A stretch of 64,000 nucleotides of DNA from Acanthopleura granulata (Eukaryota > Mollusca > Polyplacophora > Chitonida > Chitonidae), in assembly GCA_016165875.1 (NCBI GenBank), contig JABBOT010000004.1, positions 16,369,672-16,433,671 of the forward strand, read 5' to 3'. Below the pieces are notes generated by a model, which was not told where the DNA came from, made no database searches, and saw only the letters and a program-made list of their open reading frames with translations. Shown here one piece after another: positions 46,992 to 59,733 of the stretch. Every line of letters starts with the position of its first letter. The first letter of the stretch is position 1. Made by a program: the position numbers and the translations under genes.

Positions 46992-47433
46992 CGACTGTTG
47001 AAAACAATGTGACCTTCTAAAACATACTGGCTTTGCGAAGACCGCTTGGAAGCTACAAAACGGCGTGCAATTCTAGTCTTGCTTCTTATCATCCTTGTAA
47101 GATTTAAAAAGTTCATATTCAGTTTTCTGTAGTGCTGCTCGCTGTTTTCTTTTCGTTGTTTTTGTTAGAGTAATGCTGTTGTGAATCTTGCTAGATGGTG
47201 ATCACAGTAGTCATGAGAAACAGAATTCCAGCATGTCAAATAGGCAGCAGTTTTACCGCTGCCTATTTTCATTTACCAACGATGCCGTGGGTTGTAACAA
47301 ATATGTTTATTGTCTCGTCTGCAACAAAAACGGCTGAAGTCACATCCACGACACAGTGGCAGTTAAGGATCTACATGTGATCTAACTTTTTGCCTATAAT
47401 GGGATAGGAAATTCCCGTGGGATAATAAAATTC

Positions 47434-47525
47434 CACTAGAGAAGTCTTTCTTATGGATATACAACTTCATTTATTAATGTGTTAATAAAAGTAGTTGTAT
47501 ATCCATAAGAAAGATTTGTCTAGTG
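47434..47525. mobile_element. Short hairpin element (MITE-like)
   Basis: The perfect arms CTTTCTTATGGATATACAAC and its reverse complement flank an AT-rich loop. The outer parts CACTAGAGAAGT and ACAAATCTAGTG-like also pair with few mismatches. The 92-bp unit is absent from the matching place in duplication unit 1 (near 40140), so it is a later insertion or was lost there. Confidence 0.8.
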
Positions 47526-48279
47526 TACGTCCATCCCAATCTCTAAATGCCTCTCAAACAAGTTCATAAAATTCCGTAATGTAATAATTATTACACTGTG
47601 GGTATTAACTGCTACTCGTAAGGTAATATTCTTACATATGGGTAGCAAATGTTACCGATAGGGTAACTACATGCATTGTACTTCATTGCATTATGGGTAG
47701 TGTTTACCCATTTTGTGTGCGTTCTGTAATCAAATTTCGTTACATCTAAACTAAAATATTGATGTCAATAATCTCAGTTTGGAGAGTAAGTTGACATCTG
47801 CCCATAGCGGAATTCGCTTTTAGAGTAGCTCTTCCTGTCACTGGGTCAGTAATATAAGGTATTCATTTTTGTGTGGATCACAAAGTCCTGAACAATGAGG
47901 CCACGTGCTCGAAATGAGTCACCGAAGTTGGTCGCCTCTTTGCATCAAGGCAAGACTACATACAGATCTACGTTGGATGATTTTCATTCTGATACTCAAC
48001 ACACTAAGGTCCTATGCCGTGAGAAATCCCACCCCCACCCCCAAGCCCCACACACACAGAATGGCGAGAGAAACATGAAAAGCACATTTCTTGGTTACCG
48101 GACGCTATCTTTACATATGTTTTCCCCCACTACATATTTTGAGTAACTGGAAAATTTATACAAATATAGTACATGATTATCTGCCTAGATCATAACTTAT
48201 GTGTTTCCACAATCACGAAAAGATTGATTTCTAATGAGCTTTGTATAGTGCTTCTTGCACATAAAAGCGTAATAAAATT

Positions 48280-48510
48280 AGGCAAACCAGATTGTTCACA
48301 GTTTTCTATATTGCTGTTAGTGTTCACATCATAAGGCAAGCTCTAAGATTGTAATGGCTTTAGGGATATTGATGTGCCTATGTTAAGTGTCTGTAACAGT
48401 ATGTAAGAGAAATATAATTTCACCAACTTGGCAAAAAGGCATCAGGCAGGCATCAACTTTACGGCAGACTAACTTAACATACCAACAGCGCCGTGCCGCT
48501 GTTAAAAACA
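48280..48510 (+). pseudogene. Short membrane-segment ORF family, copy 4 (broken)
   Basis: The nucleotide sequence matches copies 1-3 (ATTAGGCAAACCAG, GTTCACATCATAAGGCAAGC, AGGGATATTGATGTGCC), but indels and an in-frame TAA break the reading frame. Confidence 0.6.
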
Positions 48511-48742
48511 ATGTGACCTTATAAAACATATTTGTTTTGAAGAGGAAGCTTAACGACTGTGTGAGGACCACTTGGAAGCCGAAAACCGCCAGTAATTCTA
48601 GTTTTACACGTTATTGTCAGGTTGTCAAATGTTCTTTCCAAGATATTGCTGAAATATTGCCGATGTGACTTCGAGCCATGATCATTGATTCAATCAAAGG
48701 AAATGTATCCAGAAACTTGTGCCGCTGTATGTAAACCGGTGA

Positions 48743-49345
48743 AGTTGCTAGATATGGCCAGTTTGATGGAACACTGGAACACTGGACACTTGACTTGATC
48801 TCAGTCCAGTTCAAAGACATTGTTTAAGCCGAGCATTACTCACATTGTACTATAGCGCATCGAGGTAATCTGTTCCTACAGGTATCAATGGATACACTCC
48901 GCTTACGCAAGGCAATGGTTATATATTCAAGCTAATCCAAAGGCCCCGTTCTGAGGAATCGCGAGTGTGACAGAGTTTGCAAAACCAGCTAAGGTTTATA
49001 TACCTGGTATAATGAAAGCAGAAGAGATTCACTGGTATTTACCTTCAGCCCATAAGATTGACTTCGACGTGTATACTTAACGTTTACCCAATGGTGTCTA
49101 TCGCGTATGCGGAAGTCTTCACATTTGCTCATATTCACAAATATGAGCTATGTTACCAGGTCACTCTAACTCGGCCTACTTAACTCGGTATTGCAGAATG
49201 ACTTACCTAGAAGCCGAATAGAAAGGGTATATGTAGATTCGGATTCTTCATTACACTGAGACCGCAGAGTGGCACTTGACTAACAGTGTTATATTAGCAT
49301 GGTAGTTGCTAGGTATGGCCAGTTTGATGGAACACTGGAACACTG
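48743..49345. repeat. Local 42-bp direct repeat
   Basis: The 42 bases at 48743-48784, including GGCCAGTTTGATGGAACACT, recur at 49304-49345 with one visible difference. The second copy lies just beyond the end of unit 2. Confidence 0.8.
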
Positions 49346-49419
49346 CCTTAAGTCAAGAGGACTGTGACCACCCCCGTTGAAGAGCGGTGGCCTGTTTCAA
49401 TGACCCTGGTTTCATCTTC

Positions 49420-49498
49420 CCATATACCAGACTGTTGGCATTTAAGTGAGAAATACTTCAGCAGGACGTTCAAACACTTATCAAATAAATAAATAAAA
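49420..49498 (+). mobile_element. SINE tail, main (A) family
   Basis: GGTTTCATCTTCCCATATAC, AAGTGAGAAATACTTCAGCA and CAAACACTTATCAAAT plus (AAAT)n correspond to the last third of the main SINE. Confidence 0.5.
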
Positions 49499-52400
49499 AT
49501 ATCTTCGTGGCATTACTCTTAGGGACTGGGTGTGGGGCGACCGATGCCTTGCAATCCATTCGCATTTGTCTTATTCGTAGATAATCATGGCAACCCATTG
49601 AATGTCTGTTTTCCCTTCAGTTACTATCTGACGCATGTGTATATATACTAAGTTCTTAATTGACAGTCTCTACTTGTAGATACATGAGTACGACGGACAA
49701 CAACAGAAACAATAGCCTGCATTCAAGCCTAAGTGTGTATATTATACTGAAGTTTTTGTTTTCTTGTTCTTAAGGCATCAAATTTCTCGCGTGTAATCAA
49801 TTCACACAAAAACCCTATGAACTGAATCTATGATTTCGGTTAGGTAACTTTACAGACAGAACAATAAATTGTGCTTTTTATTACAGTTTTTAAGTCTTTT
49901 GTCCACCTAAACTAGATCATTCAGTTCTAGTTTTGGGTTAAGCTGACATGGAAACTTCGCACATAATCACAGGTTTGAACTAGAGGGCCAAATAGCCATA
50001 AACCAGCTTTCATGCACCTGCACCATATATAAGTATGCAATAATAAGATAAATACATTTATAGCTGCTAAAGCAACGATGTCGGAGTTCAAGCCGGTATT
50101 TCGGGTCTATGTCTCGTCACTTTGTTTTTATTGAATGACGTCTTCATGCTTTGGCATATATGATAAACTTAATTAAAAAGCTTACATTCTTCCAAGGCGT
50201 CATTACATTGTAGGTGCACTGTAGCATTTAGATACAATGCCAGTAAATCGGCCTTTGAACAATATTCGAACCCTTGCAAGTCCTCCCTATATATAAAACA
50301 GTCCAATGAATTTAGACACACATACAGTAAGTATATAGCGATTTTCAGCTTCATGGATGTCACATGACCTCCGATTATGGGGAAATTGGGCCTTTTTATC
50401 GGATGCCATTGTGCTATTTATTTCCTATTTTAAACCTTTAAAAATATTTTTAAAAATGTTATTTAAAGCTTTGAAAATGGTTAAAAAATGTGACGTAATT
50501 GTAGCGTAAGTGAAGTAGGGATTCGTCAGTGTGAACTATGCTGTAACAAGTCTAGTCTGTCTGGCTACACTTAATATTTGGTTTACCGCGCTAGCATAGC
50601 AGAAGGCATATTAACAGTTAAGTACGATATTTTCGAGACAGTTATTATTTTCAGAACACTTGCTTTATTGACGAGTCATGGTTAAGGGATCATTTTTAAA
50701 GCTTTGAAAATGTTATTTTTGCTATCAACCTATGATGACTGAGTCACGCCATATCAACCTAATATGACTGCTAGGTCACGTGACTGAGGACACCCAAATC
50801 TTTACTCTCAAAAGACTAAAGACAACGCCTGGCTACTGCCGCTGAGTTTCGCGCTTAGTTTGACCGCCACGTCATGTGATCAAGAGTTGTCAAAAGCGTG
50901 GGTGCACAACTTCAGCTCTGCACCTACAACATACTTAAGTTTCATAAATGTCTGAATTGCCGTTTCTCCAAAAATGGAGGATAAAATTGATGAGAATAAT
51001 AATAATCCTAACAAAACCAATATGGATTCAAGTCTAAATGACTTGATCCGCGAAGAAATAAAACCTATGACTCGATCTCATATATAAAGGTACTCCCGCT
51101 AGGGCGAGGCAATAGTGCAAACCTCTTCAGGTATAAGAATGTTTAACCATGTTTTAGTAGTGTGAAATCGTTTGGCATTATATAGATAGTGCGTGAGGTG
51201 AGATAAGATATTCACGAATAACGAGTTTGAATTTTGAATTGGAAGGCATGGCCACAAAACCCCTGCATTTCGAAAACTAAGGACTTCTCTCTTACAAGTT
51301 ACCATGTTTATGTACTATATATGTGAATGGTTTTGTCCGTTGCTGGAGGCATGTCACATAATAATAAGGACACCATCATGGCTGTTGCATATGGTCAAAT
51401 TTATTTAGTGACAGTGTAACAGGGACAAAAGGGGTGGGTACCCCATGGAACCTGTATAATGATAGAACAATTTGATTAGATCTCTGCAAAAACACAGCAC
51501 CTAGAGCTCAGAACCTATCAGTATATCCAATGTAGTAATGCGACTTTATCGGGAGCTATTAAAAGCAATTAATCACACTACGTCGATCACTTGAGCACAA
51601 CATAGTGGTTACCCCCCCCCCAAAAAAAAAAACATTTACATACATTATTGAGCAGTATTATGGTATACTATAGTACAAATGATAAGGATTATCAGAGACT
51701 TAATTCACTTATAATCTTATTAACTTACAGCCATGCGTTTGCTAATGTCACATCTCAAAATATCATTGAACCTGCACTTTAGTGCTCCCATGTAATAGCA
51801 GCTTTTAAAATGTTCAGCAATCGCGAAGATATCAAATCTCCAGAATTTGTAAAGTAATGCGCAAAGGAATAAAATGGTTTTACCTGAAAATGTAAAACAG
51901 TAACCTTAAAAGGAAGAAGATCGAACAAGATTTACAAAAGTTACCCGAATATGGTCTTAAGAGTTTCCGACATACATGCCTGCTGGCTTTCTTCTGTGAA
52001 TCAAGGTCGTGTGTTTTCAACCACTGAGCAGTCTTTACACTCTTTAGCATTGTAATTAAGGTCAAGATACTGTATTTGACTGTTGCACAATGGTTTCTAG
52101 CAACTTACTTGATCCGCAGTAAACCCTGCGCGTCTCTCGTGACCCTGTACTTCACTATTAGCTACAAAGAAGTCCTCAACATTTTCATGCCGCCTGTAAT
52201 CGTGACAAATTCTACACACCTGCCTCGATGCATATCTCCTTATGCATCTCAACCGCAAGGACACGGCCCTGAGTGTCCTCGATAGGAGAATCGAGACCAA
52301 AACATTAAGGCCAGCGATACATTGTTAGGATGCGTCCGCCATTTACATAGTAGCAACATAAAAAGAGTAGTCTCTCTTGTGCATAAGAGTTGCACTCTGG

Positions 52401-54479
52401 GATGGTAATTTCCTAATGATGGCAAAGGAATGATTAAAAAGATACCGCTGGCGTTGCTGTTCTGAACTCGATTCAAGGCACGTTACGTTTGGAGGCAGGA
52501 AGAAAATACTATTGACTTCGAAAAGTATGCTTAATGTAAGTTGACCAAGCAGTGTCTCAGTGTGGCTAATAGTAAATTATAGAGCCCAGCCACTGAGACG
52601 CGTCTAATCCTAAGCGGACTTGTTACACCATGGAAAGTTTTCTGCTCTCTAAGGACAAGGACGCTATTCTCATACTATTTTACATGTAAGGAGAAACATT
52701 TTATCTTCCAAACACCTGTGACCGGATATAGAACCCAACCGGCGATTGTTTTAGCGCAATTTTTAGAAGTTTTTGACAAATAATCTCCAGTTTTAATGGA
52801 TCTAATAAATTCACCGATATAGATACATATAGGAACAGTGTTAATCAGATATGTCGAACCTTTCTTTCAGAATGCCAGAAGTAAAATAATCATTGCAACA
52901 ACATAGGTAATCGTCCCAGTATCGCGCAGGTCGATTACTAACCTCTTCACAATGACCATGTTATTAACCATGAGCCTGTAATCGGTCTTTTTTTTTTTTT
53001 AAATTAAAATGCATCTGCTAATATCTCCTCCCGTCAGATCTACAGTAAGTCTGGTGTTACAAAGTAATTGCATTGTGAATATATGACCAGGCCTTTGTTG
53101 AATATTTGTCAAGATTGTAAACTCATTAACACATGTAAGTGCCTTTCCTTTAATGTAATCTTACCACAGGAGGATTCCTAGCACGTGGCACGTCGAATCG
53201 GACTGACAACATGAGACACGGCGTACATGTTTTAGAGGTTCAGTGTTTATATTCATGCATATTTATTTCATATAGAAAGTTGTCTAATATGTAGCTTTGC
53301 CAAATGTAAACAATAATAATAAATAAATAATAGAACTTGTTTCTTGCTTGGTTTAATCCGGGTCTCCGTGCCTCAAGTTACTGCCAAAAAAGAAAAAATG
53401 ACAGGTTTCGAACCACTGATTTCACACACCAACTGGCTTGTTGGAAGCTTGAGTTACCTCTCAGAAACAGAGAACAGCGTGTTACGATCCATGAACTGTT
53501 ATGGTGAATGTACAATTCCAGTGACCTTAAAAAACATTACATTTTTAGCTTGCAAAAATATGATTGCGTGAGCCGACATGACACTTCGGAATAGTTTACA
53601 ACTTTCCAACTAGACATCAAATACATACAAATAATTCTGAATCACGTAATAATCTCCTTTTGACTCTATACTTTTATCTTCTTATAAAACAAGTATAATT
53701 CACATTACTCATTTTTCGCAGAGATGATGTATAGTAATTGTTCTCCAGACTGAAATAACTTTTCTCTGGTTTTCCACATAAAAGAAATTGCACCGCACTT
53801 CTCCGCCACAGTGGATTAATTTCCCGTCTAGTTGAAACAGGTCCTTTTAAAATTGTATTCCAGGTTTGCTTCCTATAAAATCACTTATGGTTTAATACAC
53901 CTTCCCCATTTCCATTTTTCAAATACTGTTAACCGAAAATGCCCAACCCATTTGGAGCAGTACAAAATTTGTTAAACGGCTACCCTTGTATGTAAAATTA
54001 GGTCCACACAGATGAAGTCTTACTCGACGAGTTGACATACATTAGGCCTTCTATACGCAAGTTACGTTATATCAAAACATTTCGCTGGCATGGTTTAGGA
54101 CAGACTACTGTGAATGACAGAACGAACCACGCCTATTTGTTACAAACATGCTAAGAAACATGTCAGACCACATTCCAGTATAAGAAACCACAAAGAAGGT
54201 TATAAATTTTTCGGCTAATTTAGTCCAAAATTCTTTTAGGTTTTTTTGCAATGAAATTATTTTAAATTTTCCGTGTTTTACAATTTTGGGTGGTTCTAAA
54301 TTTTTCGGGTAGTACAGATCCTTCCTTCACGTATGTCAAGTCATTGACAAAAAGCTGTAATAAAAAAAAGTCGAACTGTGGAAAAAAATTAATTGCTTAC
54401 TTATTAATTGCTTTATTGTGATTGTTATTAAAATGTGATTGCTTCTAGACCAGTGATGGCTAAAAATGGCAATTCACAT

Positions 54480-54600
54480 CAACCTAGGCGTCGAAACCGA
54501 CATTTGTAACCAACCGTCAACCAAAATGGGCGTTCCGGGTCAATAATCGCAAGATTAATTTCCAAAAACGACAAATAACACAATTATGGTTCCATTTTAC
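54480..54600 (+). repeat. Dispersed repeat piece (CCGGGTCAATAA family)
   Basis: It shares CTAGGCGTCGAAACCGACAT, GGGCGTTCCGGGTCAATAAT and AACGACAAATAACACAA with 2460-2590, 11820-11930 and 15290-15410. Confidence 0.55.
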
Positions 54601-55251
54601 TGTCTATGCTTTGGTCAAATATATTAACAGCAGCTAATTGAGGACGTCCTGTTGATCTTAATATATATGTAAGGAGGTAACTTCATAAGGACGTGGGAGG
54701 TTTGTGGGTGGGAGGTTTTGCAGTGCTTTTTCACAGCTTAGGTGTTCTTTCTGAGCACACATACACCAAAAAGTCTGAGATATTTCAGATAAGACTGTAT
54801 TGCTTTAAACAGCTTTGTTATTGACTTGAAGTAGTTTTCAGAGAATTTTTGTTGCTAAAAGAGGCGACCCAAGAGATCATTCAAATTACTATCAAAAATA
54901 ATAATGGACAGTGATTGTTATATGACGAAATGCGGAAATGTGATGTTGAATTTAGATACACAAAAGAACAAAGCAGGCAAAATAGATATATAGCCCCTAC
55001 GCAATTCGAAAGTTTCCCACTTGGTACCTGTATGAGTCTTATTGTCGATTTATCTCCCTTGACTGTTGTTATCTTAGGAAGCACAGTTACACCTGGCCAA
55101 CATTTATAATTACCAATGTATTTAATTTGGTTCAGCATAAGCTTGACCTGCATATTGATCTGCAGATGTGGATGGAAAGCTATTGCTGGTAGATGCCTAA
55201 TAATTGCCGCGCAGCATGAAGTACGACTCTATATTAAATATTTTGAACATT

Positions 55252-56301
55252 TCACCTGGGAAGGAATCCTGGTATTTCCCGTACGATATGGTTTTCATGG
55301 CAAGAAGATAGATTTTTCGGATGACGACGACGTACGAAAAAAAGTCCATTGTACCTTTTTCGCGTTTCATATTCAGCACATGTAGTCCTGCCTTTTTCAT
55401 AATTAATATCCCCAAATAATTTTTTAAGTAAATCGAGATTATAGTTGTTATCAGTGTGTGTTCGTTCTTTGTTATCGGATGGTGTGTTTTGGTGAACGGC
55501 TAATAACGTCTGTGATATGTCAACAGTAACATGTCCCAGTTCGTTGGCTCTAAGTAGTAGCCAGTTGTCGTATGCAGGAAGGCCAACAGCAATTGGTGGA
55601 TAATCTTGCCACGGATAATTGGGAGTCGTCAGAAAAACATCTTCTGACATGGACGTGAATAGCTCGCCATACTTTCTTGCCACTTTAGAAAGCATAGTCC
55701 AGTTTCTGGATATATCGCTGTTTAATCCGTACATGTTCCTTCTTCTAGACACTATTAGCATAGGTTTTTCCATAGACTGTTCTTTCAGATCAGGGTCGGA
55801 CAACACAGCCTCTATACTCTGCATGAAAGTTTCCTCGAATATTATGTCAGCGTTCACAAATCCATATAAACAACTTTTCTGAATTTTGAACGACTCCAGA
55901 AACATCTGAGGGAGAAGCGGCATTTCGTTTTGTTTAGATGTTGCTGGCACTGGGAACACTCTCCATCCCACTGAACGAGCCTCTTCTGCTTTGTCAGATT
56001 CCTCAGAAAACAAGATCGTTGTAATGTCCCACTCGTGTAACTGTTTCCAGTTGTGAATCGTGTCCATATACATCACTGACTTTCTGCTGGTTATCGGCAT
56101 TGTCGTAAACAATGTCAAGTTACATTGTCGGACATTTTGGTAATCCACACTAGCCTTTTTGCTAATTTTTCTTTCAAATCCCTTCTTAGGGAACAGCTGT
56201 TTCAGCTGTAGTAAATCGTTGTAGTCGGCGAAGTCGATGAACAAGATGAGTGCCAATGCAGACGCTCCACAAATACTGAATACCAATGTTTTCAGAGTCA
56301 T
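55252..56301 (-). CDS. Type II membrane glycosyltransferase-like protein, paralogue of 35219-36295, intronless
   Basis: The protein has 349 residues in one exon. A signal anchor (about 5-22) is followed by a Lys-rich stem and a lumenal domain. Motifs shared with the gene at 35219-36295 are CNLTLFTT (60-67), KSCLYGFVNADIIF (142-155, DxD-like), SEDVFLTTPNYPW (219-231), VGLPAYDNWLLLRANE (239-254) and VDISQTLLAVHQN (260-272). These suggest a GT-A-type nucleotide-sugar transferase acting in the Golgi; the sugar and acceptor are unknown. The two proteins diverge strongly outside these blocks, so the duplication that made them is old and unrelated to the 34-49 kb duplication. An acceptor-like CCAATACAG lies directly before the ATG, so a 5' UTR intron is possible. 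Confidence 0.78.
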   Translation of the reverse strand: MTLKTLVFSICGASALALILFIDFADYNDLLQLKQLFPKKGFERKISKKASVDYQNVRQCNLTLFTTMPITSRKSVMYMDTIHNWKQLHEWDITTILFSEESDKAEEARSVGWRVFPVPATSKQNEMPLLPQMFLESFKIQKSCLYGFVNADIIFEETFMQSIEAVLSDPDLKEQSMEKPMLIVSRRRNMYGLNSDISRNWTMLSKVARKYGELFTSMSEDVFLTTPNYPWQDYPPIAVGLPAYDNWLLLRANELGHVTVDISQTLLAVHQNTPSDNKERTHTDNNYNLDLLKKLFGDINYEKGRTTCAEYETRKRYNGLFFVRRRHPKNLSSCHENHIVREIPGFLPR

Positions 56302-56818
56302 CTGTATTGGTTATTAAATCTGAAAAATGAGAGACAATCTAATGTAAAATCATACGGATTTAAAAATTATCTGTAAATTTAAAAATGCTAAGAATATTCT
56401 AGAAAGCTGTCCACCATTTGATTCATGTTCTGTAAGACAAATTCCTGCCACAGATGTTAAGAAGGTTGAGTACATGATACATTAACCTCAATTATGTTCA
56501 TCCCCTTGGTAAGTTCGTGTCGTTATCAACTATGAAAAGAGACAAAAAATAAATCTTCAGAAGTGATCACTTACTATAGCGAATCGATAAGAATCTGTAG
56601 ACCTATATATGTTTTTATTATTAACTACTAGCCTGGTCACTCTCAAAAAGCAAATGTGTACTGTTTTGTACACATCTGTTTATGCAGTTAGCGAGGTGAA
56701 CAAAATGTGTACATATTTGATACATGTTTGAAATATAGTTACATAAGGATGTCCTGTATAAGGTAAACATTGACGTTCCCGTGGAAATTTGTTACAACTA
56801 CTCTCTGTGGTACAAATC

Positions 56819-56840
56819 TTGTGTACATTTTGTACACAAG
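56819..56840. repeat. Short palindrome
   Basis: CTTGTGTAC and GTACACAAG pair around a four-base T-rich loop. Related TGTACA motifs occur several times between 56650 and 56840. Confidence 0.7.
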
Positions 56841-59733
56841 TATTTTTAGAGAGCAGTCGTATAGACTCTCTGGTTTTTAAACACCGAGTCGGCACAATAT
56901 TTTCTAACCTCTTGCTGCCTAATTAATACACAGTATCAAAGGTGACCTGATTCGAGTCAATGGAGTTTAACATTCTAAAAAACGAACGCCAGCAATTTCA
57001 AATTTCCCAGCACCATTTCGCAAAATCATAGTCTCCCAGTAACGTGAAATATTTCAGTTACCTTAAATTTAAACAATGTTTTAACTAAATACAACCGACT
57101 TGTTCTATCAACTTAGTCAAAAGCCTAATACAGCTCGCACAGAACGTTCTGTGGGTATTACTGACTCACCTGTCTGTCCTTAAATGTGATGGAAGGCCTT
57201 TCAAAACGTCTGCTGTTAAGTAGTACTTGCTGACTATGCTGATCACAAAAAGTATGCAGTAGTGTAGTTGTTACGTTCCTGCTGTATCAATACGCATATG
57301 TGTTTGTCGTACCGTTAATAGAGAATACTGCAAACAAACGACCCCAGCGATTCATTGCCTCAAGGGAACTTGACTCATTTAAGGAAAAATCATAAACCGT
57401 AAAGATTTTTTTTCTTATTGTCTTTTAACAGTAGTATGAAAAATGGGACAGCATAAAAAATTAAAAATACATTATCCAACGGAAGTAACAAGCAAGTGGC
57501 ATGTTATCTAAATGCAACAGAGGTGCATGATTAATAACATGCTCTCACACAGCACCGTCTCGGTTCATACAGCATACAGTTGGGGTGTACAATACAATCA
57601 TTATGCCATCAGATAGCGACTTTAATTAATCTGCTGAATGTGAACTTTTGTTGTGGCCAAAAAAGAAAACCAACAAGAAAAAAAAAGACAAGCACAGTAA
57701 GGTGTAGTCTATAAATGGACTCTAAAGTAAAAGGTGGAGTTCCTCATTACATGTTGCCATGGGTATATTTATGTTAGGAATATACCCACTTGCTAATGAA
57801 AACTGATGATGGACGAGACTAAGGAGGTACACTTTGGCTAAACGCCCAGTATATATCATGACAAAATGCACATGTATTCCTACGGCCAGTTATAAACTGA
57901 CGCCCTCTTCTATATACGTGAGCCCTAAAAACACAGTTTTAAAAACTGTAAGATATTTGCCTTCAGGCTTCACGGTCACGCAAGAGCAGGTAGATAGCTC
58001 TTGGCGTGATGAATTATTACAGACGACTCACCTCCTCATTCCCCTAGGCCCCGAGAAGCACTTGATAAACGTTAAGGCGAATCTTTCTCATTTCTTTTGG
58101 TTTGTTCACAACTGAAAAAATATGCTGTATATGACGTTCTCGTCTATGAAACGACAAGAATGTCACTCAAGATAAAAACAGAGACGATGTCGAAGTTAAA
58201 GTTCAAAAAAACATTTTCAATAGAGACAGCCTTCAAATTCAGTTCAGTCTCCATATTTGCACAATGGAACCGTTAATTCGTTCGTGAGTACGTTAAACAT
58301 ATACAAACCATATCAATATCTTAGACGTAGACAAGTTGTGAGCAATGTTGTTCACGCCTGAGTGCATGAACTCCATCCTCAAGTTCAACATTATATACTG
58401 AGAGTTGTGCACCTTACTCTTAAAAACTTGATTGTCATTGAATCTGGCTTGAAACAGAGAAACAAAACCTGATTCTTTTTCCCGTTGTAGATGTTTAATG
58501 TTACATTTAGCCACCCCAAATAACAACTAAAACCAAACAGTAAGAAGAATGGCATCATCAACAACAGAGTAATAGTTAATTGCGGTGAGGTAAAATTCAT
58601 CATATTTAAATCTATATGTAAAATAATAGTTGTCTACATATCGGCCAGAATATCTCCTGATTGGTTACCGTTTATTTCGCGTCCCGACCCATAATTTTAA
58701 TGTGTGATCAACCGAGGCTGAAGAATATGAAAGGTACTGAACTTACTGAATACATTTGATACTGCCACCAACCCAAAGGCAAGGAAACGCTCTGCGATGT
58801 CACGTCTCGTCCGAAATGTTTCAATTTATCAGGAGCATAAATATTACGCGTATATCATAGCGGTGCCTGGAATAAATTTTATTACTGTTTTACACAAATG
58901 ACTAGAATTTGTACATTCTTTGCTAACTCTAGCTATGCACTTATCTCCATGCAATACATAACATGTAAATCAAAGCTGGTGATTCATTTAGGAGTGTGTC
59001 TCCTGACGTGTAAAAGGTGAATAAGTTGCCAATTTTAAACATTTGCGTCAATAGTTAAAATAAAAGCCTAACTGAGTTGAAGAACAGAATTTGATCATTA
59101 GTTCTTTCAGTGTACTAAACAGATGTGGTGACCATTACATTTACCTTAAAAGGCAACTAAGCCTTTTTCAGTTCCAAAATTAACAGCGGTTACCATTCAT
59201 GAGATGTATCGTTCGATGAGTTGCTTCAATTTCTCATTGGTAATATCTATGTCAAAATTCCCGAGACCGTTTATTAACGGGTGAGTATATAGGCTCTCTC
59301 TACACAATTGCGACACTAGTGATAGTTTTAATATGGTCATTGTGAATTATGCCTACTTGAAATCCAATATAAACAAGGGTTATATATTTATGTCCTGTAC
59401 CAGTTGTTGGATTATGTGTGTTTTGTGACAGTTTCAATCAGGTCACAAGTTCCTCAAAAACTATAGTTTCTGAAGAATGTTCTATGAAAATCTGTCTCTT
59501 ATATCTACACACGGATGCAGCGTCCAGAATGCCTTTAGGAATTTAGGCTCTGCCTAGCCTGGGACTTGTATTGAATGTGTTGAACAACAAATGGAAGACA
59601 ACTGAGATGCAAATGAAAGGTAATTTAACAGCTGGGACATTCTGACTTAATCCTTTCGCCCAGAGCTTTCCTTGTGCTTTTCCATAATCTTCGAAAACTG
59701 ATGAGCGCATGCTTCTCTTTGCATGAAATAGTC

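Larger units (their letters stand above)
42461..49170. repeat. Segmental duplication, unit 2 (glycosyltransferase gene absent)
   Basis: This is the counterpart of 34100-42460, directly adjacent and in the same orientation. The two flanks of the unit 1 glycosyltransferase gene are present (42465-43020 and 45055-45570). The interval between them (43030-45050) holds unrelated, internally repeated DNA instead of the coding sequence. The pogo-like insertion is also absent. Confidence 0.8.
49171..55251. other. Intergenic region
   Basis: It holds a main-family SINE tail (about 49420-49498, ending in (AAAT)n), AT-rich stretches near 50420-50490 with a repeated AAAGCTTTGAAAATG, short homopolymer runs near 51610 and 52990, and a dispersed-repeat piece at 54480-54600. 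None of the ORFs has a motif I recognise. Confidence 0.4.

Noticed and set aside
57834..58115. Plus-strand ORF of 93 codons
   Set aside because: It begins at TTG, has no recognisable motif, no splice context and ordinary composition.
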